The translations under genes were made by a program, and so were the position numbers. The notes under the pieces were generated by a model, which had not been told where the DNA came from, did no database searches, and saw only the letters and a list, made by a program, of their open reading frames with translations. DNA of 64,000 nt from Platanthera guangdongensis. Lineage: Eukaryota; Streptophyta; Magnoliopsida; Asparagales; Orchidaceae. Shown in pieces: positions 11,539 to 22,460 of the stretch (positions within the stretch are counted from its first letter, which is position 1; the number at the start of each line of letters is the position of its first letter). Location of the stretch: positions 87,542,564-87,606,563 of the forward strand of contig CM077166.1 in the NCBI GenBank assembly GCA_039583875.1. The letters are read 5' to 3'.

Positions 11539-12189
11539 TCAGGATTCCTCCTCAGCCCCTTCTTCTCCCACTTTCTCCTGTATTCTTTCCTGTGTCTCCA
11601 ACTCCCCGCTCCTCCGGAGTTCCTGCACATCTCCTCCCCTCTGCTCCTCCTCAATCTCCATTGCCCCCTCCGGGCTCTCTTGTTGCTGCTCGACCTCAAC
11701 ACCCTCCTGAGCCTCCTGCACACCTCCTCCTTGCTGCTTCTCGGACTCCTCTCCCCCACCTTCCTTTTTGGTTCCTCCTCTCGTTTCCTCTGGGCTCACC
11801 TCTTCTTCCCTGATAGCTTCTTCTTGCGCCGCCATCTCCTTCTCCAACTACTCCACCTCTGCCATCCAAGATATGGTGTTAACCGCTATGACGTAGTACT
11901 GCCTTGCCACTTTTGGATCCCCCCTGACCCTGACCTGCACCCCTCCGTTGTTAAACTTGAGACATTGATGAAAAGAGGAGGGGACGCAGCGAAAGGCGCT
12001 GATGAGGGGACGCCCAAAGATGGCGCTGTAGCTGCTCGGGGCATCCACAATCACGAACCGGCAGTTCCGTGACACGCCCCCAACCTCACGTGCAGCCCTA
12101 CTCCCCCTTCTACTTCCTTTCTTTCCCGGAGAATCCGAACAACGGTCCGTCCGAGGCCAAGATCCTTTTGGTTTCCACCTGCATCTCAT
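11539..12189 (-). pseudogene. Tat protease C-terminal part and Glu-rich linker
   Basis: In one minus-strand frame, 12189-11848 gives the end of the Tat protease region (FVIVDAPSSYSAIFGRP, FHQCLKF), then after a TAG at 11848-11850 a stretch of about 100 residues dominated by Glu, Gln and Gly (GEEGAEEES at its end). Protease and this segment lie in a different frame from gag (12110-13966), so a frameshift lies near 12130. The acidic linker runs on into the N terminus of RT and has no recognisable domain. Confidence 0.8.
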
Positions 12190-13966
12190 CGAAGGCCCTC
12201 TTAAAAATCACATTTACGGAGCTCCCATTATCCACCAGGATCTTGGAGACCGTAAAGTTCTCTACCTCCGTCTGGATTACCAAGGCATCGCAGAACGGGT
12301 CCTCATACTCCGGCATATCCTCTGAAGAGAAGGTAATTTTTTCTAGCGGGGGTGGAGTTTGGGAGGTCGAGGCTACCCCCTTTCGGAACATGGTCTGGAG
12401 GCTCCCCTTTCGGGTGGCCTCGATCCCAATCCCTCCATGGATTGCCCCGATTCCTCCCCGGGTTCCCACATCCACCCGGTCCTCGCACCTGTCTTCCGCC
12501 TCCCCTTGCTGCATTTCCTCGATCCTTACCGGCGGATCCTGCCTCCTCAAACCTCTGGCCTCTCTCATCTCCAAGAATTCTGGGCACGTGGCTGTAGCGT
12601 GACCTCTCTCCTGATGAAAGTCACAGAAAGGCAACGCCACCCCACCCCTTCTTCCTTCTCCTCTTCCTCTCCTTCCTCCTCGAGCTCCTCTTCCTCGACC
12701 GATCCCCATTGCCTCCTGCTGATGCTGAAAACGATCCCTCGCTCCCTGTCTCCATGCTGGTTGATCAAACCTCCTTGGCTCTCGGAAATTATCTCTTCCC
12801 TGGAAGCCTCCTCCTAACTCCTGGGGGCGACCCTCATGAGGCCTCCAAACTATCCGGTTGTTCGGCTCTCGGGCCCCCCGATGATTCTGCCCTTGGTGCC
12901 CCTGGCCTCGGGGTTCCTCCCTCCTTCTCTCTTCCCTCTGCTCCCTCTGCTCCCTTTGCTTTCCTGCTCCTAGTTCCTTTGCATCGTCCTCCGCCAACCT
13001 GGCTAACCTCCTTGCAAACGCCGGATTGGCCCTCTCAAAATCCGTCTCCTTCGCCGCCCTCTCCATAAGCTCCTCAAAAGAGAGGGGGGGCACCCTTTTC
13101 AGCTCCATACTAAAGAAGCCTGGCCTCAGTCCCAGGGTGAATGCAAGCATCAGCGTATACCCAGGGACCTCCTGGACCTGGAGGATCTCTTCCTGAAACC
13201 GATCTACGTAGTGACCCAACTTTTCATCCTGGCTCTGCCTTAGCGAGAATAAGCACTCTGCCTCCTTCTTACACTTCTTCGATGTTGAAAACCTCAATAA
13301 GAAACCCCTCCGTAGATCCTCGAAACAATAATTCGATCTTGCCGGTAACTGGTGGAACCAATCTCGCGCCTTCTCCTTCAAGGTGATGGCAAACAGTCGA
13401 CACTTAAACACATCCGTCATTTGTCTTATCGAAACCACATCTTCAAACCATTGTACATGCTGTACAGGATCATCCTTCCCTGAGTAGTAGGACATGTCGG
13501 GCTCCCGGAACCCCTTCGGTACTGGAGCCGAGATGACGAGTTCACTAAACGGGCTCTCGCCGACTGCTTGCCGAGAGGGCACGTCTCGCGGCCTCGGCTG
13601 GCTGGCCCGATCTGCGAGACCGTGCCCAGGGAAGAGCTCTCGCACAGCTGCCTCCTTCTCGCCGTCTTCTGCATGGATCTCCTTCCCGGGACGCTGGCCT
13701 GGGAAGAGCTCTCGCGCCGCCACGTCCCTCTCGCCAGCCTCCGTAGGGACCTCCTTCCCCGGGCACTGACCAGGGGCGTTCTCGCCTAAAAGCGGGACCA
13801 CCTCGATCGAGACCTGAGGCGTCGCCCACTCGCTCCTTGCCGAGAAGGCCAAGCTTATGGTTTGCATGACCTCTCTCCTGAAGTCCTCCAGCATTTTCCT
13901 TGTCGCCTCTTCTACCTGGGAGGGGGAACCTCCAGAACCAGATCCTTCTCCTTCACCTCCTGCCAT
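12110..13966 (-). CDS. gag: Tat gag and start of protease
   Basis: 618 codons, intact in itself. The start at 13966 (MAGGEGEGSGSGG) lies 58 bases inside the 5' LTR. The capsid-like gag core covers roughly residues 150-330 (KARDWFHQLP, FEELMERAAKETDFERANP). An Arg/Gly-rich RNA-binding tract follows, then an odd knuckle-like segment CDFHQERGHATATC. The C terminus contains the aspartic protease active site as VDNGSSVNVIF. Here the usual D-T/S-G is D-N-G, which may impair the protease. The frame ends at 12110, where the rest of the protease continues in another frame. Gag forms the particle that holds RNA, RT and integrase. Confidence 0.9.
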   Translation of the reverse strand: MAGGEGEGSGSGGSPSQVEEATRKMLEDFRREVMQTISLAFSARSEWATPQVSIEVVPLLGENAPGQCPGKEVPTEAGERDVAARELFPGQRPGKEIHAEDGEKEAAVRELFPGHGLADRASQPRPRDVPSRQAVGESPFSELVISAPVPKGFREPDMSYYSGKDDPVQHVQWFEDVVSIRQMTDVFKCRLFAITLKEKARDWFHQLPARSNYCFEDLRRGFLLRFSTSKKCKKEAECLFSLRQSQDEKLGHYVDRFQEEILQVQEVPGYTLMLAFTLGLRPGFFSMELKRVPPLSFEELMERAAKETDFERANPAFARRLARLAEDDAKELGAGKQREQREQREERRREEPRGQGHQGQNHRGAREPNNRIVWRPHEGRPQELGGGFQGRDNFREPRRFDQPAWRQGARDRFQHQQEAMGIGRGRGARGGRRGRGEGRRGGVALPFCDFHQERGHATATCPEFLEMREARGLRRQDPPVRIEEMQQGEAEDRCEDRVDVGTRGGIGAIHGGIGIEATRKGSLQTMFRKGVASTSQTPPPLEKITFSSEDMPEYEDPFCDALVIQTEVENFTVSKILVDNGSSVNVIFKRAFDEMQVETKRILASDGPLFGFSGKERK

Positions 13967-14002
13967 AGGACCAAACTCAAACTTTTCCTGAACCGACTAC
14001 TT

Positions 14003-14019
14003 CCACGCTCACCGCACCA
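14003..14019 (-). other. primer binding site of the Tat element
   Basis: The minus strand reads TGGTGCGGTGAGCGTGG four bases inside the 5' LTR. It begins with TGG, as a site pairing with a tRNA CCA end should. It is not the initiator-Met or Asp type seen in the other elements here; I cannot assign the tRNA. The identical 17-mer is at 45063-45079. Confidence 0.8.
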
Positions 14020-14023
14020 GAAC

Positions 14024-14783
14024 TGTTGAAGCCAAAATTTGACTTCGACGAATGTTCACAAATTGGGGCGTAGCCGGCACCTACTTGGCCTAAGCTTCGA
14101 CCTCCGACTGGTCGTGAAGGACTAAGGAAAAACTGGCCCAAAGCCGCAGTAGGGAGGTCCCACCGCTTACCCGGAAGGTCACAGAGAGCTTCCCCTCCAA
14201 AGCCAAAAGCTGGGCTTGGAGTTCCTCAGAAGACTGTGCCAATGAATCCTCTTCCTGGAGTCTGAAAAAAAGTCCCTTCTGAAGAACCCCTATGGGCTTA
14301 TTTATAGATTTTAGAATCTGAACTGCCAATAACAAAACTGTACCGATCTGAAATTACCGGGGTACCCTTGGCTAGGTCTGCCAACAGCCAAACTCCGCTG
14401 TTCTAAGGAGCTATATGCAGTCCACTAAGGGTAAGAGGGTAAAAATACCCGGGGTAGAAGAGTAAAAACCTCTGTTTAACAGGGAAATATAAAAAAGGCC
14501 TCTTCTCCCCCTGGCGAGAGGAAAGGCATCTTCCGGCGAGAGGGACCCACCGCCTCTCACGACGGCGCCTCTCGCCCTACACTGCGAGACCTCCTTGCTG
14601 ATGGAGACTCTCTCGCCCCAGGAGGTCCTCTCGCTTCTGGAGGCCCTCTCGCCTCTGGATGGGGGTATTTTGCCCATTGGAGAGTCCATCGTCTCGCCTC
14701 TTGCGAGTGGGCCCCCCTGGCCCCATCTGCCCATCTCGACCTATTTGCTTCTTGAGGGCTCTTTACGAGCCCGAGGTTGTACA
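14024..14783 (-). repeat. 5' LTR of the Tat element
   Basis: 760 bp, matching 112-835, with TGTTGAAGCC and TGTACA ends on the plus strand. A TATA box is at 14298-14307 (minus strand). The LTR is dense in TCTCGC/GCGAGA motifs between about 14515 and 14705. Confidence 0.93.
14298..14307 (-). promoter_or_regulatory. TATA box in the Tat 5' LTR
   Basis: Minus strand CTATAAATAA, at the same LTR position as the copy at 385-394. Presumed promoter of the gag-pol transcript. Confidence 0.6.
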
Positions 14784-14975
14784 TACCCATTACCCGATTT
14801 CTGATCCAGATATTTTGATCCTTGTGGATAGCAGAGTTTTCAATTTCTGGGCATCAAGAAGTTGCTGGATTTCGAGAAAGACATGGTCAGAATGCTGGAA
14901 TGAATCGAAATCCACATCGAATTCGGTATCAAACTTCATTGCTGCAAGGATTCCCGCTGGAATCGCCATTTGAGT
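14784..14975 (-). pseudogene. third ORF of the SIRE-like element, proximal part
   Basis: A minus-strand frame from an ATG at 14966 (MAIPAGILAAMKF) runs into the Tat insertion point. It follows a splice-acceptor-like TTTTTCTCTTACAG just upstream (about 14977-14990), so it may be expressed from a spliced RNA. It lies 3' of pol in the SIRE-like element, where such elements often carry an extra ORF. The continuation is at 111-1. No known domain can be claimed from 60 residues. Confidence 0.4.
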
Positions 14976-15109
14976 ACCTGTAAGAGAAAAATGAGGATCA
15001 AGTGCAAAGGAATTGAAAGTGAGGGATGGAGGTCGCAGAAAACCTAGATATAGGGTTTTCCAGAATATGAATCGACAAACTTCGTTCCATAAAAATTAAA
15101 ACATTCTTC

Positions 15110-15355
15110 GATCTGAGGTCGACGAAATAATTTAGAGTTAAACAATTTGTCGAGCTCAGTCTGAAGATTTGAAGACATTTTCTCGAGCTCCGTTCGACGA
15201 AAGTTTTCTGAATCAGATTCGTCGATCTCTGGTCGACGAAAATTGGTTCACTCACAGAGAGTTCGTCGATCTCAGTTCGACGAAAGTCTCAAGAACTTTT
15301 CCCAGATCGCCGAACTCCATTCGACGAACTGTGAAAAATTCGTCGAGTGCATACA
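15110..15355. repeat. TCGTCGA/TCGACGA motif cluster in the SIRE-like element
   Basis: Five to six degenerate inverted repeats with arms like TTCGTCGA and TTCGACGAA and 6-9 bases between, just downstream of pol. The same motif recurs at 54690-54945 and 57820-58110 within the same element and is rare elsewhere in the window. Confidence 0.75.
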
Positions 15356-17098
15356 AAAACTAAAGTAAGTCTTTTATATTGATCATTCCAAGTTTATTTA
15401 TAAAGAACAAGTGATTTCTCTCATCTAGAGGTTTGGTGAATATATCAGCTCTTTGTAAATCAGTGTAGATATAGACAAGATTAACTTTGTTTTTGTCTAC
15501 ACACTCTCTAATGAAATGATGACTAATATCTATATGCTTGGTCCTACTGTGATGAACTGGATTTTGTGCTATGGCTATAACCCTTGTGTTATCACAAAAT
15601 AGAGTGAATTATTTAAGTTGAGACCATAGTCCAGTAATTGATTCTGAATCCACAACATCCGTGAACAATAACTGCCAACTGCTATGTATTTTGCTTCAGC
15701 AGTTGAAGTGGACACAGATGATTGTTTCTTATAGAACCAAGACACTAATCTCATCCCAAGGAACTGACAAGTTCTTGAGGTGCTTTTTCTGTCCACCCTG
15801 CATCCTGCAAATTCAGCATCTGAATATCCAGTTAAATCAAATTCTGCCTCAGTAGGATACCATAGACCTAGACTAGGACAACTCTTTATATATCTCAATT
15901 TTTTTAAGAAAATTAGGTGATATTATTTAGGGTTCACTTGGAACCTAGCACAAAGGCATGTGGCAAACATGATATCAGGTCTGCTTACTGTAAGGTATAG
16001 TAGGGACCCAACAATGCCCCTATATAGTTTCTGATCCACAGGTTTCACATGTGTATCAGAGTCTATTACAGAATTTGTAGCCATGGGTGTTTTCTTTGCT
16101 GAGGGATCAGTCATCCCAAACTTCTTTATAAGCTCTTTAGCATATTTATCTTGGGAGATGAAGATGCCATCAGGGTGCTGCTTCACTTGGAGACCAAGGA
16201 AGTAGTAGAGCTCACCCATGCTACTCATTTCAAATTTTGAATGCATGAGGTCAGATAACCTCTTGCATAATTTGGAATCAGTAGACTCAAATATGATGTC
16301 ATCCAAAAATATTTGTACTAACAAGGTTTGATCCTTATGATGTCTAGTGAAAAGTGTTTTATCTACTATGCCTCAGATGAATTTATGCTCTATCAAAAAG
16401 CTAGCTAGGGTCTCATACCAAGCTCTTGGAGCTTGTTTTAGACCATAAAGAGCTTTATGCAATTTAAAAACATGATAATGATGAGTTGGAGAGACAAAAC
16501 CTGGAGGTTGTTCAACATAAACCACTTCTTTTAGTACTCTATTCAAAAATGCACTCTTCATATCCATCTGATACACCTTGAATTTCTTGAAGACATCATA
16601 GGCTAGAAAGATTCTGATGGCCTCTAACCTTGCAACTGGTGCAAAGGTTTGATCATAATCTATGCCTTCTTCTTGTTTGTATCCTTGAGTAACACGACTA
16701 GCCTTGTTCCTCACAATTGTACCTTGGGCATCCAGTTTGTTTCTGAATACCCATTTGGTTCCAATGACAGGGTAGTCTTGGGGTCTTAGAACCAAATCCA
16801 AAACTCTACATCTCTCAAATTGATTTAGTTCCTCTTGCATAGCAATGATCCAGTGGGGATCCTGCTCATCATCATGTATAGATTGAGGTTCAACCTGAGA
16901 GAGAAAACAGGCATGCATCAAGTCTTGGTTGAGTTGATGCCTTGTCTGTACACCTGCTGACATGTCTCTAATTACTTGAGATCTAGGGTGATCCCTTAAG
17001 GTGACATGATCATTTGGTGGAGTTGGTTCAGCAACAGCATTTTGAATTTATTCCTCTTGTGGAATTATATTTGTTGTTGGATGAGGTTCAGTCACTTC
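15356..17098 (-). pseudogene. SIRE-like copia reverse transcriptase and RNase H, broken
   Basis: From 17093 down: the start of the copia RT region ([53 protein letters not shown]), then the catalytic region with FLDDIIFES (usual YVDDI-type motif), then RNase H (DRKSTSRTCQFLG, STAEAKYIAVGSYC). Stops lie at 16373-16375 and 15923-15925. A frameshift near 15597 separates RNase H from its C-terminal end, which carries the copia-typical 'NPVHHSRTKHIDI' region and ends near 15356. The 5' end continues at 27701 across the Tekay insertion. Confidence 0.9.
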
Positions 17099-19689
17099 TG
17101 TCACAACCCGCATTTCCTCAACGAGTACTTCGTATCAGAGCAAGAGGAACTACGGGTTATGATGCCACGTCGTGCAGGGGATAACTGTACACGCTCAGGC
17201 AACTCTTGACGCTTACTTTATGAGTTGAAATTCAACAGTGAAATGTAAGAAAACCTTTGGATTGAATGGCCGTATCCCCGGCCTTAGGTACCAAAAACTG
17301 TATTTGTACGCGGCGGAAATACTTTGTTTATTTATGATGAGCTCCTATATGCAGGCTATAGTGATACTACTATAAGAAATCCTCTTTGTTTACGTCATTT
17401 GGAAAATACTTCTTAGTTGATCAAAACATGTATGCATGATATACAATAATAGGTTAGCTTAGAAAATACCTAATGCAGCCTACCATAAATCCTTCCCAAT
17501 TGCAAGAAGACATCATCCAAATGAGTCACATAGCAGTCTATTATTCATACGTCATAAGTAAAGCAAACCACCAATGGGCGCCAACAAGCTGACACGAACC
17601 CATTGGGGCACATGTATGTCTGTACAACAAAGAGAAGAACTACCTCGCTAAGTATGCTCGGCTAGCTCCCAAGAAATGCCACCAACCAACCTAGCCGCTC
17701 AACCGGCTACAACCTGCACCTGAGGCATTCAAAAATGAATACCTCAGCAATCAACCAAGCTATACAAAAGAGAGCATGAATTGCATAATCGATAAAGAAG
17801 GGGCTTACCGACCCCGTAGCAATGTTTCATATAAGTAACAAGAGTGCATAAAACAAGTGCGTACAAGTAGTAAACAATGTCATTCCAAAGTGTCAACCGC
17901 ACCAAGTGCGTACAAGTTCAACAAGTCCTGCTCCACCCGCAGGAGAAAAAGGGCAATACACAAGCCCAAACTCAGCATCTTACAAACAAGAAACAACCAA
18001 ACGAGTGAAGCATAAGCAGCGGTTAAGTTCAATTCCGCAAGAGTCTTTCGGTGGCGGCCCTAAAGTGGAACGCAGCAAACAAAACCAGCCCAAATCGGGG
18101 CCAAAGTGGTCTCTCTAACCACAAAAACCAAAATCCGGTGGCCACGGGCTGAAACCACACCACCCCTTGCAGAATTCTCACACAAACGCTCCTGCCATGG
18201 TTCACAATTCACCTCGCAAAACGCCCCATAACCCCAGCTAAACACGTTCCTTTCATCGTTCTCACGCATGACGACAAGTTGCTAGAAAAGTAATTAAGCT
18301 ATAATCTACATGAATTACATGATGAGGAACATGAACAAATCACATGATTAGGCAAGAAAAAGGTTACCTGAACATGAATAAATCGAGCTACATGAGTCAC
18401 ATGAATAAGAAAAATGACATGAAGCAATCTATCATAGACTTGATAACCAAAGAAAACTAAGCATGGAAATCATATTCATGGAGTATAGGACATTCAAAAG
18501 CATAATCATAAAGCTAGTGAGGAAGAACTCAACATAAGAAGAACAAGCTATAAACACTAGCTACGTTGGCACAATCAAAAGCAAGAAAGAAGATTGGCAA
18601 GGGTGAAGAACACCGCTTACCTGAACCGAGACGATGCCGCGACGGCTGCCCCTCTCTTTCCTTGCCTTGCTTGCTCCCTTGCTCTCTTGATTTCTCTTTG
18701 AGGATGAAGAAGAAGATGAAGAGAAGGTGAAAATGAGAAAGACAATTCTCTGTTTCGGCCTTATTTCCTCCAGAACAGAGCTGGACCGTTAGATGCAGAA
18801 TCAAGGAAATGAACGGCACAAAAAATCTGGAAAAACTCGATTTTCGTGCCGGTCACGCCCTGTGTCACGCCCGTGACACAGGGCGTGTACCATAAGCGGC
18901 GCAGAAAGTCGGCAAATCCAAGATTATCCACACGGTACACGGTCGGGTACACGCCCATGACGGGTCGGTCACGCCCGTGACCTCGGGCGTGTAGCCCGTA
19001 TCTCGACACCTCGTCGACACAAAGTGTCGACACTCGACACAGCTTGACACGCCCTGTGACACGCCCGTGTCACAGGCCGTGTCCCCTCTCTCGACACCCG
19101 ACACTCGATACTCGACACTCGACACTCGACACTCGACAAGCTGAACACGCCCTGTGATACGCCCGTGTCACAGGCCGTGTACCCGCTCTCGACACCCGAC
19201 ACTCGACACTCGACACTCGACAAAGCGGGACACGGCCCGTGACACGCCCGTGTCACGGGGCGTGTACCCCATTCGTCGAGCTCAACTCGACGCAAGTAAA
19301 AATCGTCGAGTCAAGGAGGTCACGCCCAGGTCATGGCCTGGGTCACGCCCGTGTCAGGGGGTGTGTCTCGCACAAAAACGACCATTTTTCCTTCTTTTGA
19401 AAAATGTTCTTGTGTCGTCCTAGACCATTTTTGCCTTAAGAACTTTTTACCCTTTTTTTCCTGTACCAGCAACTCACTTTCAGCAACATTTCCCGGGCGT
19501 GAAAAAGTGCAAACATTCCCTAAGAGGCCTCACCGAGTCCCCAATTTGGACTCCGGTTTGCTGGGGAATCGTGCAACTCGGCAACCAAAACAGCCACTCG
19601 CAAGCCCGCGGGAAAAACCATGCTCGAACAACGTTCAAAGCCAACGTAACGCCATCATGCGTACGCAATCAAAAATCCGGGGCGTTACA
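17099..19689 (-). repeat. 3' LTR of the Tekay-like element
   Basis: 2591 bp, matching 25109-27700. Plus-strand ends TGTCACAACCCG and GGGGCGTTACA. A GC-rich palindrome cluster fills 18836-19370. Confidence 0.95.
18836..19370. repeat. palindrome cluster in the Tekay 3' LTR (CACGCCCGTG and TCGACAC)
   Basis: Holds many copies of CACGCCC/GGGCGTG and runs of TCGACAC (about seven tandem 8-base CTCGACA units near 19090-19140). The strongest inverted repeats read GTGACACGCCCGTGTCAC, with 8-bp arms and a 2-base centre, repeated near 19055, 19155 and 19240. The 5' LTR has the matching cluster at 26860-27365. Confidence 0.85.
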
Positions 19690-19704
19690 ATCACTCCCCC
19701 TAAC
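19690..19704 (-). other. polypurine tract of the Tekay-like element
   Basis: The minus strand reads GTTAGGGGGAGTGAT directly before the 3' LTR start TGTAACGCC. Position and purine content fit the plus-strand primer. Confidence 0.85.
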
Positions 19705-19796
19705 AAAAAGTTTCGCCTCGAAACTTTTCACGAAATCAAAAACAGAAGCAACCAAAACATGAATGCAACCAAACACCAAGTCACATACCAGCTTAA

Positions 19797-20786
19797 CTAT
19801 GGGAACAAATTAGGGTGAGCTGCCCGCATCGTTGACTCGATCTCCCACGTCGCGCTTTCCACAGCCTGATTTTTCCATAGCACCTTGACCATCGGAATCT
19901 TCTTTTTCAGCAACACGCGATCTTGGGAGTCCAATATCCGGATAGGCATCTCCACATAAGAAAGGTTTGGTGCCAACTGCGGCACCACATCCAACACTTG
20001 CTGATCATTCCGTACACATTTGCGAAGTTGGCTAACATGAAACACGTCGTGAACACCAGGAAAGTTCACGGGTAATTCTACTTTGTATGCGGATGCACCA
20101 ACTCGCGCAAGAATCTTGAAGGGACCCACAAATCTTGGGTCTAATTTGCGCTCTTTTCCAAATCTTTTAATCCCAACCATTGGGGAGACTTTCAAGAAAA
20201 TAGAATCTCCCACCGCAAACTCTAATTCTGACCGTCGTCGATTAGCATACTTTTCAAATCGCTCTTGGGCGATTCGGAGCTTCTCCCGAATAAGTCGTAC
20301 GGCAACTTCCATGTCCTCGAGCGCCTCTGGGCCCAACAAAAGCCGCTCGCCAACCTCCGTCCAAAAGAGGGGAGTCCGACATCGACGCCCATATAAAGCT
20401 TCGAACGGAGCCATTTGCAAGCTTTCTTGATAGCTATTATTATATGTGAATTCCATAAGCCGCAAACGTTCATCCCATGCTCCGCCATACTCAAGAATGT
20501 AGCATCGAATCATATCTTCTACAATTTGATTAACTCGTTCTGTTTGGCCATTCGTCTGAGGGTGATAAGCCGTGGAATATCGCAAATCTGTGCCCAAACC
20601 CTCTTGTAGACTCTTCCAGAAACGAGAAGTAAATCGGGAATCCCTATCTGATATGATATTGACTGGCACACCATGCAGTCGGATGATTTCGTTCAAATAG
20701 AGCTCCGCTATTGTCTTCATCGAGTAGTTGACCTTAAATGGTATGAAATGAGCACACTTGGGCAATCTATCCACGACTACCCACAC
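19797..20786 (-). pseudogene. Tekay integrase core, C terminus and chromodomain
   Basis: 329 codons. The integrase core has VVDRLPKCAHFIPF, ISDRDSRFTSRFW and [17 protein letters not shown], followed by the GPF..RVG..AYKVELP C-terminal domain. The last 55 residues (from about IRILDSQDRVLL to the end) are a chromodomain-like tail, found in Tekay/Del-type chromoviruses and thought to direct integration to heterochromatin. The frame is the same as upstream pol but is separated by a TGA at 20799-20801, probably from CGA (SP-R-GHDS). Confidence 0.92.
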
Positions 20787-20798
20787 GGAGTCATGTCC

Positions 20799-21518
20799 TC
20801 ATGGAGATCTTGGTAAACCTGTAATAAAATCCATTGAGATGCTTTCCCACTTCCATGTTGGAATCTCCAATGGTGTCAACTTGCCACCAGGCCTCCCATG
20901 ATCAGCTTTCACCCGCTTGCAGGTATGACATTCAGCTACAAGTTGCGCTATATCTCTTTTCATTCCATACCACCAGACAATTTGTTTCAGATCACGGTAC
21001 ATTTTTGTTGAGCCTGGATGGTAGGCCATACTTGAGCCATGTGCTTCCCGACACACCATCTTGCGAATGTTTCCAACTACGGGAATACAAAATCGACCAC
21101 GATACTTTAACGTGCCTGCACCGTCAATCGCAAAATCTGGTAATTTATCCTTTTCAGTCCGAAGAAATAAATGTAAAAGATCGGGATCATCCTTTTGATG
21201 TTGTCTTGCAAGCACCAGCCATGAAGGTTCTTCTACTGCCGAATGACTTTGCGGGTCATATTTGCCCACAGAAATATCCATCAATAGAAATTCCTCCACA
21301 AGACGGTCGACTGAAAGATGAAATAATTTCCCCGTCTTCCGACTCAACGCATCGGCCACAACATTCGCTTTCCCCGGGTGATACTGAATGTCCACATCAT
21401 AATCAGCTACATATTCCAGCCATCTCCGTTGGCGCAGATTCAGTTCCTTCTGTGTGAAGACATACTTTAAACTTTTATGATCTGTAAAGATTTTACACTG
21501 TGCACCATACAGTAAGTG
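20799..21518 (-). pseudogene. Tekay RNase H end and integrase zinc finger
   Basis: Carries the end of RNase H ([19 protein letters not shown]) and the HHCC finger ([18 protein letters not shown], then [11 protein letters not shown]). It is in the same frame as RT and integrase core, bounded by in-frame stops at 21519-21521 and 20799-20801. Confidence 0.9.
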
Positions 21519-22460
21519 TCACCACAACTTCAACGCAAATATCACCGCTGCGAACTCCAAATCATGTGTTGGGTAATTCTTTTCATGACTTTTCAACTGC
21601 CGAGATCCATACGCAATCACCTTTTTGTCTTGCATTAAAACACATCCAAGTCCAACGTGCGACGCATCCACAAAAACGTCATAATCTAACCCTTCTGTCG
21701 GCAAGATTAACACAGGAGCGGTACATAACCTGTTCTTGAGTTCTAGGAATGAGGCCTCACACTTGTCATCCCACTCAAACGCCACATTATTCTGGGTTAA
21801 GCGAGTCAATGGTGCGGCCAACGTCGCAAACCCTTCGACAAATCTACGATAATATCCAGCCAATCCCAAGAAGCTTCGAATCTCCTTGGTTGTCTCCGGT
21901 CTTCTCCACTCCATGACTGCAGCAATCTTTTCGGGATCCACTGAAATTCCATGGTGATGAATGACATGACCCAGAAAAGCAACTTGAGGCAACCAAAACT
22001 CGCATTTGCTTAGTTTGGCGAATAATCGTTGGTCTCGCAAAGTGGCCAATACCAAACGCAGATGCTGTTCATGCTCTTCAGCACTACGGGAGTAGACAAG
22101 AACGTCATCAATAAAAACCACCACAAACTTATCCAAGTAGTCCTTGAACACCCTGTTCATCATATCCATGAAAGCTGATGGTGCATTGGTCAACCCAAAC
22201 GACATCACCAGAAAATCAAAATGGCCATGCCTTGATCGAAATGCAGTCCGTGGAATATCAGACTCCCGGACCTTGAGCTGATGATAGCCCGAGCGGAGAT
22301 CAATCTTCGAAAATATAGAACTGCCACGCAGTTGATCAAACAAATCATCGATTCTTGGCAGTGGGTACTTGTTCTTAATCGTCACCTTGTTCAACTCCCG
22401 GTAATCGATGCAAAGGCGCATCGACCCATCTTTCTTCTTCACAAATAACACTGGTGCACC
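21519..22460 (-). pseudogene. Tekay reverse transcriptase
   Basis: 310 codons with a complete set of RT motifs: [55 protein letters not shown], and the catalytic [10 protein letters not shown] (F/Y-I/V-D-D). The start of RNase H follows ([17 protein letters not shown]). The stop at 21519-21521 is TGA in place of a conserved Arg codon; the stop at 22461-22463 upstream is TAG in place of Trp (SP-W-GAP). Confidence 0.92.

Larger units (their letters stand above)
112..14783 (-). mobile_element. Tat-clade Ty3/gypsy retrotransposon, complete with both LTRs
   Basis: A 14.7-kb element on the minus strand, flanked by the 5-bp direct repeat TACCC (107-111 and 14784-14788). Element order: 5' LTR (14024-14783), primer site, gag-protease (13966-12110), Glu-rich linker, RT, RNase H, a second archaeal-type RNase H, integrase (to 8204), a 112-bp tandem array (8097-4972), an antisense gene on the plus strand (1038-4460), polypurine tract and 3' LTR (835-112). 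The double RNase H and the antisense ORF are hallmarks of the Tat clade. LTR divergence is about 3% by eye plus a 36-bp indel. Pol has two frameshifts and several stop codons, so this copy is not autonomous. Confidence 0.93.

Noticed and set aside
11233..12072. 279-codon plus-strand frame rich in Leu, Ser and Pro
   Set aside because: It is the complement of the Glu-rich linker and the RT start of the Tat pol, a shadow of biased composition.
15013..15027. TTGAAAGTGAGGG near 15013, like the inner LTR border of the SIRE-like element at 56712
   Set aside because: Only about 13 bases match and the flanks differ. The coding order shows that the element continues past this point, so it is not an LTR end.
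17906..18118. Open frames repeated at 17906 and 25917
   Set aside because: They lie in the two LTR copies of the Tekay-like element and look non-coding.
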